Assembly: GCA_030653175.1 (NCBI GenBank)
Contig: JAURZV010000018.1
Location: 1 to 64,000, forward strand
Length of the DNA stretch: 64,000 nt
Direction of reading: 5' to 3'
DNA from: Methylobacter sp.
GTDB lineage: Bacteria > Pseudomonadota > Gammaproteobacteria > Methylococcales > Methylomonadaceae
Made by a program: the position numbers and the translations under genes. Below are positions 17,724 through 26,649 of this stretch, piece after piece (the stretch's first letter is position 1; every line of letters begins with the position of its first letter). The notes below the pieces were generated by a model, which was given only the letters and a program-made list of their open reading frames with translations, did no database searches and was not told where the DNA came from.

Positions 17724-18554
17724 GTGACAAGAATTCATCAAGAAACCTTCGGCGAAGGCAAGCCCATTGTGCTTGTTCATGGCTGGGCGATGCATATCGG
17801 CATCTGGCGCGAGTTTGCCAAGCAGTTGGCGCAACATTACCGGGTTACCTGTGTCGATTTGCCGGGACACGGGCATAGCGGAAAAATCGATCCGCTTACG
17901 CTGGAACGGATTAGCGCTGAGTTGGTTAATATAATCCCCCCCGCCCCCCCTTTTTCAAAAGGGGGGGCGGGGGGGATTTGCTGGCTGGGTTGGTCTTTGG
18001 GCGCTACGGTGGTGCTTGATATAGCCGATCGTTACCCGGAGCGGGTGTCTTCACTGGTTTTGCTGGCGGGGAATCCCTCGTTTACTGTAGGGGCGACCGG
18101 CAGGTCGCTCGAAACGCAAGCACAATGGTCGGGCATGGATGTCCGGTTGCTGGATTATTTTGCCGAGTATTTGAATAAAGATTGTCAGGCGACCTTGCTG
18201 CGATTTTTGTCCTTGCAGGTGAACGGCATGCCCGACCGGAAAGCCCTTTTAAAAGACCTTAAAACAGCCGTGTTCGAATACGCTACGCCGGATAAAGCCA
18301 CCCTGCAAGGCGGCTTGGATATACTAAAACAGGCCGATTTGAGGCCGGTTTTATCAGGATTAAATATTCCTGTCTCGGTCATATTAGGCGGCTTGGACAC
18401 CTTGGTTCCGGTAGCCGTAGGTCAAAAAATGCAGCAATTATTGCCAAGTCTGGAATTAAACATAATCGACAGGGCTGGGCATGTGCCGTTTTTGTCGCAC
18501 AGTCGGGAAACGGTGGCGATTATTTCCCGATTTATGGATGAGCAATGTATTTAG
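17724..18554 (+). CDS. bioH: Pimeloyl-ACP methyl ester esterase BioH, with repeat insertion
   Basis: This alpha/beta hydrolase removes the methyl group from pimeloyl-ACP methyl ester after BioC/FabI/FabB chain building. The oxyanion HGWAMHIGIWREFA, nucleophile GWSLGA, acid ILGGLDTLVP and His RAGHVPF are all present. It starts at GTG 17724. Between ELVN and CWLGWSLGA the frame contains about 16 extra residues, IIPPAPPFSKGGAGGI, coded by a perfect palindrome at 17933-17978. The insert lies just before the nucleophile strand, where the family normally has a short loop. The stop overlaps the bioC start. Confidence 0.93.
   Translation: MTRIHQETFGEGKPIVLVHGWAMHIGIWREFAKQLAQHYRVTCVDLPGHGHSGKIDPLTLERISAELVNIIPPAPPFSKGGAGGICWLGWSLGATVVLDIADRYPERVSSLVLLAGNPSFTVGATGRSLETQAQWSGMDVRLLDYFAEYLNKDCQATLLRFLSLQVNGMPDRKALLKDLKTAVFEYATPDKATLQGGLDILKQADLRPVLSGLNIPVSVILGGLDTLVPVAVGQKMQQLLPSLELNIIDRAGHVPFLSHSRETVAIISRFMDEQCI
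17933..17978. repeat. 46-bp palindrome inside bioH
   Basis: The order is AAT, C7, G, C7, TTTT, then the mirror AAAA, G7, C, G7, ATT: arms of 22 bp are exactly complementary. It is translated as PPAPPFSKGGAGG, wording that recurs as dispersed palindromic repeats in many genomes. The reading frame is kept through it. Confidence 0.9.
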
Positions 18555-19318
18555 ATAAAGCCAAAATCAAGCAGTCATTTGCGGCAGCTTCGGTTACTTA
18601 TGACGGTGTTGCCGAACTACAGCGCACTGTCGGTAAGGCGCTGCTGGGTACTATCGATACTGAAGTCCTGACTGGACCTCTGTTGGACTTGGGTTGCGGC
18701 ACCGGTTTTTTATCCGCAAAGTTATTGGAGTTTGCTCAGCCGGTTATCGCGCTGGATATTGCGTTGCCGATGTTGCAGGTAACGCGCAGAAAACTGGCAG
18801 ACACCCCGAATGTCACGTATTTATGTGCCGATGCAGAACAGTTGCCGCTTGCAGGGCAGATCGTTGATGGCGTATTTTCCAATCTCGCGTTGCAATGGTG
18901 CATAAATCTTGATGTCGTTTTTACCGATATTAAACGGGTATTGAAACCGGGCGGTCGGCTGGTTTTTTCGACATTCGGTCCGCAAACACTACAGGAATTA
19001 AAAGTCGCGTGGGCGGAAGTCGACGACTACAACCACGTTAATGACTTTTACAGCGAGCAGCAGCTGGCCCACTTTCTTCAGCTGGCGGGTTACACCGAGA
19101 TAAAAATCGAAACCAAGCTTTATAGATCGAGCTATGGTTCGGTTTTAGCGTTGATGAAGGAGTTGAAGCATATCGGCGCGCATAACATGATTGCCGGCCG
19201 TAATAAAAACATCACTACCAAGACGCAGATGCAGCGCATGATTGCGGCTTATGAGCGGCATCGAGCCGGCGACCAGATTCCCGCGACTTTCGAGGCCATT
19301 ATGGTCACGGCAAGCTAA
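18545..19318 (+). CDS. bioC: Malonyl-ACP O-methyltransferase BioC
   Basis: This SAM-dependent methyltransferase masks the free carboxyl of malonyl-ACP to start pimelate synthesis. The typical N terminus (KAKIKQSFAAASVTYDGVAELQ) is followed by motif I LLDLGCGTGFLS, ALDIALPML, and VFSNLALQWC near residue 115. The length of 257 is normal. It overlaps bioH by 10 bp and bioD by one base, indicating coupled translation. Confidence 0.95.
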   Translation: MYLDKAKIKQSFAAASVTYDGVAELQRTVGKALLGTIDTEVLTGPLLDLGCGTGFLSAKLLEFAQPVIALDIALPMLQVTRRKLADTPNVTYLCADAEQLPLAGQIVDGVFSNLALQWCINLDVVFTDIKRVLKPGGRLVFSTFGPQTLQELKVAWAEVDDYNHVNDFYSEQQLAHFLQLAGYTEIKIETKLYRSSYGSVLALMKELKHIGAHNMIAGRNKNITTKTQMQRMIAAYERHRAGDQIPATFEAIMVTAS

Positions 19319-19978
19319 TGGAAAAGGGTTGCTTTATAACAGGCACCGACACCAACGTCGGCAAAACCTGGGTGACGATTGCGCTGATGCGTTACTTTAA
19401 AAGTCAGGGGAAATCAGTTGTAGGCATGAAGCCCGTTGCCGCCGGTTGTTTAATGCTGGACGGGCGGCTGAAAAATGAGGATGCGTTACTGATACAGGAA
19501 AATGCTTCATTGCAGATTGATTACGACTTGATCAATCCTTACGCCTACGAACTGCCTGTTTCTCCCCATATTGCGGGCGTAAAAAATCCGGTCAGACTGG
19601 ATCATTTGGCCGTCAAATTCGAGCTGTTGAAAACCCTGGCCGACATTGTTGTCGTTGAAGGCGCCGGAGGTTGGTACACGCCTTTAAATGAGCGGGAAGC
19701 TATCAGCGATTTGGCAAAATTGCTGGCGCTGCCGGTCATTACGGTAGTCGCAATCAAGTTGGGGTGTATTAATCATGCAAGATTGACTTATCAGGCGATA
19801 AAACAGTCGGGCGTAAACTGTGCAGGCTGGATTGCAGTTCGTACAGACCCGGATTTGTTAAGCAGGGGACGAGAATATCCTGGCCATAAAAGCCGCTGTG
19901 GATGCGCCTTTGCTGGGTGTGCTTCCTTATAGTGAATTCGCTGATTTCAATTTTTTCTCGGAACAAGTGAAGATATAG
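19318..19978 (+). pseudogene. bioD: Dethiobiotin synthetase BioD, frameshifted near the 3' end
   Basis: BioD closes the ureido ring of dethiobiotin with ATP and CO2. The P-loop GTDTNVGKTWVT and VVEGAGGWYTPL are intact. The ATG frame stops at 19932 with an aberrant tail after LLSRG. A shift at the GGGG of about 19864-19867 (one G too many) gives LSRDENILAIKAAVDAPLLGVLP, the expected family ending, and a stop at 19976-19978. So the last 40 or so residues are out of frame. This is either a recent inactivating indel or a sequencing error. A complete biotin pathway would need this gene, which makes an error or a second copy plausible. Confidence 0.88.
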
Positions 19979-20175
19979 GTAACCGAGGTTATAAAGATTC
20001 ATTTGCTCTTTTCAATCAAACTCTCTTCGAGAGGAAAGAAGGCCGGAATGTTGTTTAATTAGCTTGGTTACCTATAAGTTAAGCCGAAAATAGTTATGGT
20101 TGAATGTCATGGGCGCGAATTTATTCGCGCCCACAATATATATAAGTAACCGGGGTTATAAAGATTCATTTGCTC
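19975..20175 (+). repeat. 34-bp direct repeat flanking the bioD 3' region
   Basis: GGTAACCGAGGTTATAAAGA plus TTCATTTGCTC at 19975-20008 recurs at 20142-20175 with two substitutions. The first copy contains the bioD stop. Between them, 20110-20133 is a perfect palindrome (TGGGCGCGAAT/ATTCGCGCCCA). The arrangement suggests duplication of the bioD end when the palindromic element at 20176-20320 arrived. Confidence 0.65.
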
Positions 20176-20320
20176 CTCGGCAACTGCTCCTGCGTTGCTC
20201 TACTACAGGCCATCCATGGCCTTATGCAATATCTGCATTCCCTACGTCCATGTGGGTTATGCAGGAGATAGAATCGCGTCTGGAACAGCGATCGAGAGCA
20301 ATGCAGGAGCAGTTGCCGAG
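20176..20320. repeat. Inverted-repeat element downstream of bioD
   Basis: The left end CTCGGCAACTGCTCCTGC, followed by GTTGCTCT, and the right end AGAGCAATGCAGGAGC, followed by AGTTGCCGAG, are inverted with one mismatch over 26 bp. The inner part is also partly self-complementary (CCATCCATGG). A 100-codon frame across it is not credible. It is a MITE-like or REP-type unit of 145 bp. Confidence 0.7.
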
Positions 20321-20439
20321 TGCCTTTACGGATAGCCTGGTAAAAATAAAACATGACAAAGTCTCCGGGAAAGCCCTATTATTTTCATTTTTTCGCAGTT
20401 AGATTCACCGTTTAACTTATTACGGCACAAGGTTAATGC

Positions 20440-22299
20440 ATGTCGATTCGCACTATCTCATCAGTAAAATTAATTTTAGTTGCCGGTACGCTGTTGTCCG
20501 GATGTACAACGACCCGGCAAATTGTGGTTGATCATCCTTCAACTCAGGCGAGCCAGTTTCAACCTTTACAAGGTTTTCAATCCATTGATGGCGATGATTA
20601 TTATGTGCGGTTGATTTCGGAGTTTGATTTTAAAGGTGACAATGTCTTAAAAAGCGGCTGTACCAATATGGCGCCGTCTTATGAAAAAGGCGATTTATCT
20701 GCGGCTCTTATTTACAGCGTGCGTAACGAGGCGCTTAAGTTCAGCCGTGAAGCCACTGGTTTTTTGTATCAGGCGACAACGGGCAAGTGTAACTTTACCT
20801 TCGATGCTAAAAAGCTTTACCTGACGCCGTGGATACGTCTGGATTCGGGCAAGGAAACTATGGTCGATTATAACTTTTACACTAACGCAAATAGCGATGT
20901 GGATGTATCAGGTTTGGTTGGCGATGTGAATACGGCCGGTAATTTGCTGGCGTTAACGGGCGTCGGTATGGGTGTTGCGATCATGGGACAGGTTGCCGGG
21001 CAATGGGTAAAGGGTAATCAGCAGGCGGCTGTAACAACGCCTGCGCCTCATCAATCAGCCAAGCATAGCTCGGAGTCGCATTCGCTACCGGCGGCCACGA
21101 CTTTTTCCGGTAAGACGGGAACGCTTAATCAGACGATGTTTAGGGTTTATGATGTGGCGGAAGGCGGATTTAATTTGTTTAGTTCAGACACCAAACAGCT
21201 GGGTGAACTAAAGATTTATCCGGAAATTCTGCCTTCTTTGTTATTAAAGACGACTGCTGAAGGCGTCCCTGATGCGCGCGATTTGTCGTTCGAAGAAATT
21301 GGCTATTCGCCAATAAAATCAGCGGCTGGGGAGATCAATCTTCAGCAATTGATTGAGCAATCGAAACATCCGGCAAAACCGAATTTAAAGCCTGACTGGA
21401 ATAATTACCAAGACGTGGAAGGTAATTGCCGGAAATTGAAGCTGGTGATGAAGGATTTGGGTTTCAACAAGTTTGACCGTAATGCGGTGATTTACTATTT
21501 CCTGGCTAAAAATGGTGATTGGAATAACTACAATATCACTCGGCAAAAGACGCAGAGTGAAGAAATGCGCCCCAAAGTCATAGAAAGTTATCGCAGTAAA
21601 AACTTTGCTAATTGTCTGGCAGCCGATGATTATGTGGTTATGAAATCAATGGGTTTGCCGGTTAATACGCAGTCCGACTGGGATCAGATGGGTGAGGCGA
21701 GCTACAAAAAAGAGCAATTGTTTACGCCGCTTAAATCGATTGAAAGGCAGTTGGTTGCAGTGCTGAAAAATCCAAACAAGGCGGAAATGGAGCAACAGCT
21801 GTTTCCCTTGCTAAACACGGCAAAAAATGGCGACGGCAGCGTGTTGCTGCAAAATCATTTAGGTGACTTTGGCTTGGAATTGTTGTTGAACCCTTCCGTA
21901 ACGCCAGTAGTCCCGGCGGACGCTTCAATTGCCCAAGCTGCTTCCGTTGTGACGGCAGCGCCTGCATCGACGGCTATTCCGGGCGAGGGCGTTATTGTCA
22001 GCGCCCGTCAATTAGCGCAAGTTTTTTCAGGGTTGTCGATCAACGAGCTGAGTTGTGCGCGCCCGGTTCCTGATGGATTGGGAAAGTCTGTGGGTAATGC
22101 GGGGCTTTTATTGTTCACCACTAAAGAAGGCGGTCCGCGTGTTAAAGGCGGCGCTATGGAGTTTGAATTTTCCGGTGGCAAGATTACGCGCATTGCTTTT
22201 CAGCTGTCCACCTACCGGGATTTCGAGCAGGATCTGTTGGATCGGCCGGAAATTGGCGGATGTCGAATTGACCCTTCTTTTCCGGCAAAGCTGCACTAA
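20440..22299 (+). CDS. Large hypothetical lipoprotein
   Basis: The protein has 619 residues. The signal peptide ends in the lipobox LLSGC (Cys about residue 22), so it should be a membrane-anchored envelope protein. Residues 150-210 contain a hydrophobic glycine-rich stretch (LLALTGVGMGVAIMGQVAG) that may form a further membrane or amphipathic segment. The rest is soluble, with a Pro/Ala/Thr-rich linker around 200-220 and again near 495-515. No conserved catalytic motif was recognised. It is monocistronic, with no obvious partner; function unknown. Confidence 0.75.
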   Translation: MSIRTISSVKLILVAGTLLSGCTTTRQIVVDHPSTQASQFQPLQGFQSIDGDDYYVRLISEFDFKGDNVLKSGCTNMAPSYEKGDLSAALIYSVRNEALKFSREATGFLYQATTGKCNFTFDAKKLYLTPWIRLDSGKETMVDYNFYTNANSDVDVSGLVGDVNTAGNLLALTGVGMGVAIMGQVAGQWVKGNQQAAVTTPAPHQSAKHSSESHSLPAATTFSGKTGTLNQTMFRVYDVAEGGFNLFSSDTKQLGELKIYPEILPSLLLKTTAEGVPDARDLSFEEIGYSPIKSAAGEINLQQLIEQSKHPAKPNLKPDWNNYQDVEGNCRKLKLVMKDLGFNKFDRNAVIYYFLAKNGDWNNYNITRQKTQSEEMRPKVIESYRSKNFANCLAADDYVVMKSMGLPVNTQSDWDQMGEASYKKEQLFTPLKSIERQLVAVLKNPNKAEMEQQLFPLLNTAKNGDGSVLLQNHLGDFGLELLLNPSVTPVVPADASIAQAASVVTAAPASTAIPGEGVIVSARQLAQVFSGLSINELSCARPVPDGLGKSVGNAGLLLFTTKEGGPRVKGGAMEFEFSGGKITRIAFQLSTYRDFEQDLLDRPEIGGCRIDPSFPAKLH

Positions 22300-22478
22300 C
22301 GTAAATGCTATTCTGATATAGTTCCCCCGTCTTGGAAATTAACAAGAAATCAGGTTTTTGGTGGGCAGGGAGCAGGTTGGTTTATAACATAAATTAAATA
22401 TGGATTTGGAGTTGGATATAATCCATAATGTTTGTGCGGTAAATAATCAATAATATAAAAAATATCAGGAGAGACGTT

Positions 22479-22877
22479 ATGGCTTTAATTACTTGGACAG
22501 CCGGTCAATACGGCACAAATGTTGGCTTTGCAGATCAGGAACATCAAATTTTGTTTGATAAGCTTAATAAACTGTATGATTTAGCAACAGGTGGAGCGGA
22601 GCGTTCTGCAATAGGCGCGCAATTAGATGATTTGATCTCGTATGTTGTCGATCATTTTGCTCATGAAGAAAGAGAAATGCTGGCAAAAGGTTATGCAGGT
22701 TACGATCGCCACAAGGAAGAGCATGAAGCTCTGATAGGCATTTGCGGTGGTCTGCAAGCAAAGTTTCATGCAGGCGAGGCAGAAGTTGACGAAGGCGTTG
22801 GTCAACTGGTTAAGGGCTGGTTAGATAGTCACATCCCTAACTTTGATATGGCTTATGCGGATGCGTTAAACAGCTAA
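22479..22877 (+). CDS. Bacteriohemerythrin
   Basis: This 132-residue non-heme di-iron O2-binding protein has ligands in ADQEHQILFDKLN (His/Glu), VVDHFAHEEREML, DRHKEEHEAL and WLDSHIPNFDMAYAD. All the canonical His residues and the carboxylates are present. Hemerythrins are abundant in gammaproteobacterial methanotrophs, where O2 delivery to membrane methane monooxygenase has been proposed. The gene has a good AGGAGA Shine-Dalgarno and its own terminator, so it is transcribed alone, just before the oxidase operon. Confidence 0.93.
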   Translation: MALITWTAGQYGTNVGFADQEHQILFDKLNKLYDLATGGAERSAIGAQLDDLISYVVDHFAHEEREMLAKGYAGYDRHKEEHEALIGICGGLQAKFHAGEAEVDEGVGQLVKGWLDSHIPNFDMAYADALNS

Positions 22878-22899
22878 TCCGGTTTCAAAATTAAAAACA

Positions 22900-22936
22900 A
22901 AAGGCTTGTGAGTTACATTGATTCACAAGCCTTTTT
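22900..22936 (+). terminator. Terminator after bacteriohemerythrin
   Basis: AAAAGGCTTGTGA and TCACAAGCCTTTTT pair around a loop of about ten bases, ending in a T-run. It lies just past the hemerythrin stop. Confidence 0.85.
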
Positions 22937-23119
22937 ATTGCGCCAAATAATATCAAGGAAAGGACAGCTGGTATAGATTGTCTTCATAGGTTAAAATCAA
23001 AAAGATTATTTGTGATAATTATTACGTAAATGGAATAGGGCCGACCTTGGCATGTCCTGAAATTACGGAACGATATAACGCATACAAGAGTTTATAACTA
23101 CTAACGAGGAGGCTGCTCC

Positions 23120-24274
23120 GTGAAGAAAACAAAGCAACTGTTCGCAGGTCTGATCTTAATGGCTTTGGGCCTAGGGACAGCGCAGGCGGAATATACGCTC
23201 AATTTAATGAAAGGGGTTACAAAGGTCAGTAATGACATTTATGACCTGCACATGCTGGTTCTATGGATTTGTGTATTCATAGGTGTCGGTGTGTTCGGAA
23301 CTATGTTCTACTCGATTTACCATCATCGTAAATCAAGAGGACATAAAGCGGAGCAGTTTCATGAAAATACGACGGTTGAAATTATTTGGACTATTATCCC
23401 GACCTTGATTTTGATTGGCATGGCCATTCCAGCCACGAAAGCCATGATAGAGTTGGATGATGTGCAAGAATCCGAAATGTCTATTAAGGTAACCGGGCAT
23501 CAATGGAAGTGGGAATATGAATATCTTGATAATGGGATTCATTTTTTCAGCAGCCTGGATGAGGCCAGTAATAAAGTACGCCAGGTAGGATCAGGTATGG
23601 ATCCTCGATCGGTTCCTCATTACTTGTTGAATGTCGATAAGCCGTTAGTTATTCCAACTAAAAAGAAAATTCGTTTTGTATTTACTTCTGCGGACGTAAT
23701 CCATTCATGGTGGGTGCCGGATCTGGGCTGGAAAAAAGATACTAATCCCGGGTTTATCAACGAATCATGGACTTCTGTTGATGAGCCGGGTACTTATCGC
23801 GGTCAATGTACCGAGCTTTGCGGTAAGGACCATGGGTTTATGCCGATCGTTGTGATTGCAATGAACGAACCTGATTACAATGCCTGGGTAGACCAACAAA
23901 AAGCGGCTGTGGCTGCTGAAACGGGCTCGGCTAGCAAACAGTGGACTAACGAAGAGCTGATTGCTAAAGGTAAAACTGTCTATGAGACTAGTTGTGCATC
24001 CTGTCATATGCCGGACGGTACCGGGTTGGCAGGTACTTTCCCAGCTCTAAAGGCAAGCCCGGTGGTAACCGGCGATATTAACGCTCAAGTTAAGCTAGTC
24101 TTTGAAGGAAAAGGCATGATGCCGGCTTTCGGAAAAATGTTAAGCGCAGTTGATTTCGCGGCAGTCGTAACATATACCCGTAATAGTTTGGGTAATTCAG
24201 TGGGTGATTCTATTCAACCTTCAGCTATCCAAGCTCTGCAATCGGGAACACCGGCGGCAGATAAAAATGAATAA
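23120..24274 (+). CDS. coxB: Cytochrome c oxidase subunit II with fused cytochrome c domain
   Basis: This subunit takes electrons for the aa3-type oxidase. Start is GTG 23120 behind GAGGAGG. It has a signal peptide (residues 1-24), two membrane helices (about 45-70 and 88-110) and the CuA domain with VIHSWWVPDLGWKKD and CTELCGKDHGFMPI. After residue 270 follows a cytochrome c domain with CASCH and the distal ligand Met in KGMMPAFG. The fusion makes it a caa3-like subunit II, which can bypass a soluble cytochrome. It heads the cox operon. Confidence 0.96.
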   Translation: MKKTKQLFAGLILMALGLGTAQAEYTLNLMKGVTKVSNDIYDLHMLVLWICVFIGVGVFGTMFYSIYHHRKSRGHKAEQFHENTTVEIIWTIIPTLILIGMAIPATKAMIELDDVQESEMSIKVTGHQWKWEYEYLDNGIHFFSSLDEASNKVRQVGSGMDPRSVPHYLLNVDKPLVIPTKKKIRFVFTSADVIHSWWVPDLGWKKDTNPGFINESWTSVDEPGTYRGQCTELCGKDHGFMPIVVIAMNEPDYNAWVDQQKAAVAAETGSASKQWTNEELIAKGKTVYETSCASCHMPDGTGLAGTFPALKASPVVTGDINAQVKLVFEGKGMMPAFGKMLSAVDFAAVVTYTRNSLGNSVGDSIQPSAIQALQSGTPAADKNE

Positions 24275-24328
24275 GTCATTGCGTTCTTATCGATCTAATC
24301 TTTTTTATATATTCAAGAGGTATAAAAT

Positions 24329-25936
24329 ATGTCTGCTGTAGTCGCTGAACATGATGATCATCACGATCATAGTCCTGCCAAGGGGCTCTTAAGATGGGTT
24401 ATTACCACCAATCATAAAGATATCGGCACGTTATATTTGCTGTTTGCTCTGACCATGTTTTTTGTCGGCGGCGCAATGGCAATGGTTATTCGCGCCGAAT
24501 TGTTTGAGCCGGGTATGCAGTTTGTTAATCCCCAGTTCTTTAATTCAATGACCACCATGCACGCCTTGGTTATGGTATTCGGTGCAGTTATGCCGGCATT
24601 CGTCGGCTTGGCCAACTGGATGATTCCAATGATGATTGGCGCTCCGGATATGGCATTGCCGCGCATGAATAACATGAGCTTCTGGATGCTGGTTGCCGGT
24701 GTTTTATTGCTGGCCAGCACCTTGTTTATGGAAGGTGGCGCACCTGCCAGTGGCTGGACTTTGTATCCGCCATTGGTGTTGCAAACCGGTAAGGCATTGC
24801 CTTTTGCGATTTTCTCGGTGCATTTGCTGGGTATTTCGTCAATTATGGGCGCTATTAATATCATTGCCACCATTTTCAATATGCGCGCTCCCGGCATGAC
24901 CCTTATGAAAATGCCGATGTTTGTTTGGACTTGGTTGATTACTGCTTTCCTGTTGATCGCGATCATGCCTGTTTTCGCAGGCGCAGTGACCATGTTGTTA
25001 ACAGACAAGTTTTTTCACACCAGCTTTTTTGACGCTGCCGGTGGCGGTGACCCGGTTCTTTATCAGCACATATTCTGGTTCTTTGGGCACCCCGAAGTTT
25101 ATGTGATGATTCTGCCTACTTTCGGCGTGGCTTCTACAATTATCCCGGTATTTGCTCGTAAGCCGCTGTTTGGCTATAGTTCAATGGTTTATGCGACTGC
25201 TGCCATTGCATTTTTGTCATTCATCGTATGGGCTCACCACATGTTTACAGTGGGCATGCCGATAGCAGGCGAGTTGTACTTCATGTACGCAACCATGTTA
25301 ATTGCAATCCCAACCGGGGTTAAAGTGTTTAACTGGACTGCAACCATGTGGAAAGGCTCGATGACTTTTGAAACGCCGATGCTGTTTAGTATTGCTTTCG
25401 TCGTTTTGTTTACGATGGGCGGATTCACCGGTTTGATGATGGCTGTTGCGCCTGTTGATTTCCAGTACCACGATACTTATTTTATTGTCGCGCATTTCCA
25501 TTATACATTGGTTCCCGCTTCCGTATTTATATTGATGGCTGCCGGTTATTTTTGGCTGCCTAAATGGACCGGTCATATGTATGATGAAAGAATCGGCAGG
25601 TTGCATTTCTGGTTATCTGTAATATCGGTCAATATCCTGTTTTTCCCGCAACATTTCTTGGGGCTTGCCGGCATGCCGCGCAGAATTCCAGATTATGCCG
25701 TGCAATTTGCGGATTGGAATATGATTTCCAGCATCGGCGGATTTATATTCGGCGCCAGCCAGTTGTTGTTCCTGTATATCGTTATCAATACAATCAAAGG
25801 CGGAACGGGCGAGAAAGTGACTGCTGAAGTATGGGAAGATGCAGCCAAGCATAGCTTGGAATGGACTTTACCGTCACCACCGCCGTATCATACTTTCACT
25901 ACACCACCTACAGTTATACCTACTGAGCATATCTAG
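24329..25936 (+). CDS. coxA: Cytochrome c oxidase subunit I
   Basis: This is the catalytic heme-copper subunit. It has 535 residues and twelve membrane helices. Visible ligands and channels are heme a His in TTMHALVMVFG, CuB and cross-linked His-Tyr in FWFFGHPEVYVMILP, HH in VWAHHMFTVGMP, and the heme a/a3 His pair in YFIVAHFHYTLV. The N-terminal HDDHHDHSPAK is His-rich. It is a type A heme-copper oxidase subunit next to coxB. Confidence 0.97.
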   Translation: MSAVVAEHDDHHDHSPAKGLLRWVITTNHKDIGTLYLLFALTMFFVGGAMAMVIRAELFEPGMQFVNPQFFNSMTTMHALVMVFGAVMPAFVGLANWMIPMMIGAPDMALPRMNNMSFWMLVAGVLLLASTLFMEGGAPASGWTLYPPLVLQTGKALPFAIFSVHLLGISSIMGAINIIATIFNMRAPGMTLMKMPMFVWTWLITAFLLIAIMPVFAGAVTMLLTDKFFHTSFFDAAGGGDPVLYQHIFWFFGHPEVYVMILPTFGVASTIIPVFARKPLFGYSSMVYATAAIAFLSFIVWAHHMFTVGMPIAGELYFMYATMLIAIPTGVKVFNWTATMWKGSMTFETPMLFSIAFVVLFTMGGFTGLMMAVAPVDFQYHDTYFIVAHFHYTLVPASVFILMAAGYFWLPKWTGHMYDERIGRLHFWLSVISVNILFFPQHFLGLAGMPRRIPDYAVQFADWNMISSIGGFIFGASQLLFLYIVINTIKGGTGEKVTAEVWEDAAKHSLEWTLPSPPPYHTFTTPPTVIPTEHI

Positions 25937-25999
25937 GATGTAGCATTTCAGGTTGCTTTGTTAAAAGCAACCTGCTTAGATAACGTATCAGGTGAAATA

Positions 26000-26098
26000 A
26001 TGAATACCAAACAGAAAAATATTTTGACAGCGGTGGTTTTGGTTACGGTTGCGGTCATCATTTATGTTTTTGCAGTGATAAGAGCAGTTTCTCAATGA
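26000..26098 (+). CDS. Small membrane protein between coxA and ctaG
   Basis: This 32-residue frame ([17 protein letters not shown]... ending RAVSQ) has one hydrophobic helix with positively charged residues before it. It ends within the ATG of ctaG (ATGA overlap). Short single-helix proteins at this place in proteobacterial cox operons are thought to be oxidase assembly factors. GGTGA before the ATG may be the ribosome site. It is too short for most gene finders. Confidence 0.7.
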   Translation: MNTKQKNILTAVVLVTVAVIIYVFAVIRAVSQ

Positions 26099-26637
26099 AG
26101 GAAGGCGTTACTCAAAAAAACGCTAAGTTAGTTCGTATATTGGTGTTTGTTGTACTGGGAATGTTTGGTTTTGGTTATGCTCTGGTTCCGCTTTATGATG
26201 TTTTGTGTGAAGTAACGGGACTCAATGGCAAGGTCGAACCGTCGGCTGTTAAGGAAGTCAGCTACGAAGTTGATAAAAGCCGAGAGATTACCGTAGAATT
26301 CATGACTGCGCTGAATGAGGCTACACCGATGGTGTTCCGTTCAGAAATAAAAAAAATAAAGGTTCACCCAGGTGAATATGTCACGGTGAATTTTTATGCG
26401 GAAAATAAGACCGATAAAGTAATGGTTGCGCGGGCAATTCCAAGTATTTCGCCCGGAGCGGTTGCTGAATTTTTTAAAAAAACAGAGTGTTTTTGTTTTT
26501 CAGAACAGACATTTAAGGCGCGAGAAGGCAGAACCATGCCGGTGCGTTTTGTTGTTAACCCTGAAATTCCAAAGGAATATAAAACAATCACACTTGCGTA
26601 CACATTTTTTGATAATACTGAAACATCAGTGAAATGA
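26095..26637 (+). CDS. ctaG: Cytochrome c oxidase assembly protein CtaG (Cox11)
   Basis: Cox11 delivers copper to the CuB site of subunit I. It has an N-terminal membrane anchor ([35 protein letters not shown]) and then a periplasmic immunoglobulin-like domain. The copper-binding CFCF motif lies in [13 protein letters not shown] (about residue 140). At 180 residues it is the normal length. It is followed 12 bp later by coxC. Confidence 0.95.
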   Translation: MKEGVTQKNAKLVRILVFVVLGMFGFGYALVPLYDVLCEVTGLNGKVEPSAVKEVSYEVDKSREITVEFMTALNEATPMVFRSEIKKIKVHPGEYVTVNFYAENKTDKVMVARAIPSISPGAVAEFFKKTECFCFSEQTFKAREGRTMPVRFVVNPEIPKEYKTITLAYTFFDNTETSVK

Positions 26638-26649
26638 GAGAGGAAGGTC

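Noticed and set aside
20100-20402. A 100-codon frame downstream of bioD
   Set aside because: It runs through two palindromic repeats and has no protein sense.
24412-25008. A 198-codon frame antisense to coxA
   Set aside because: It lies entirely opposite strongly conserved coxA codons and has shadow-like composition with no family sense.
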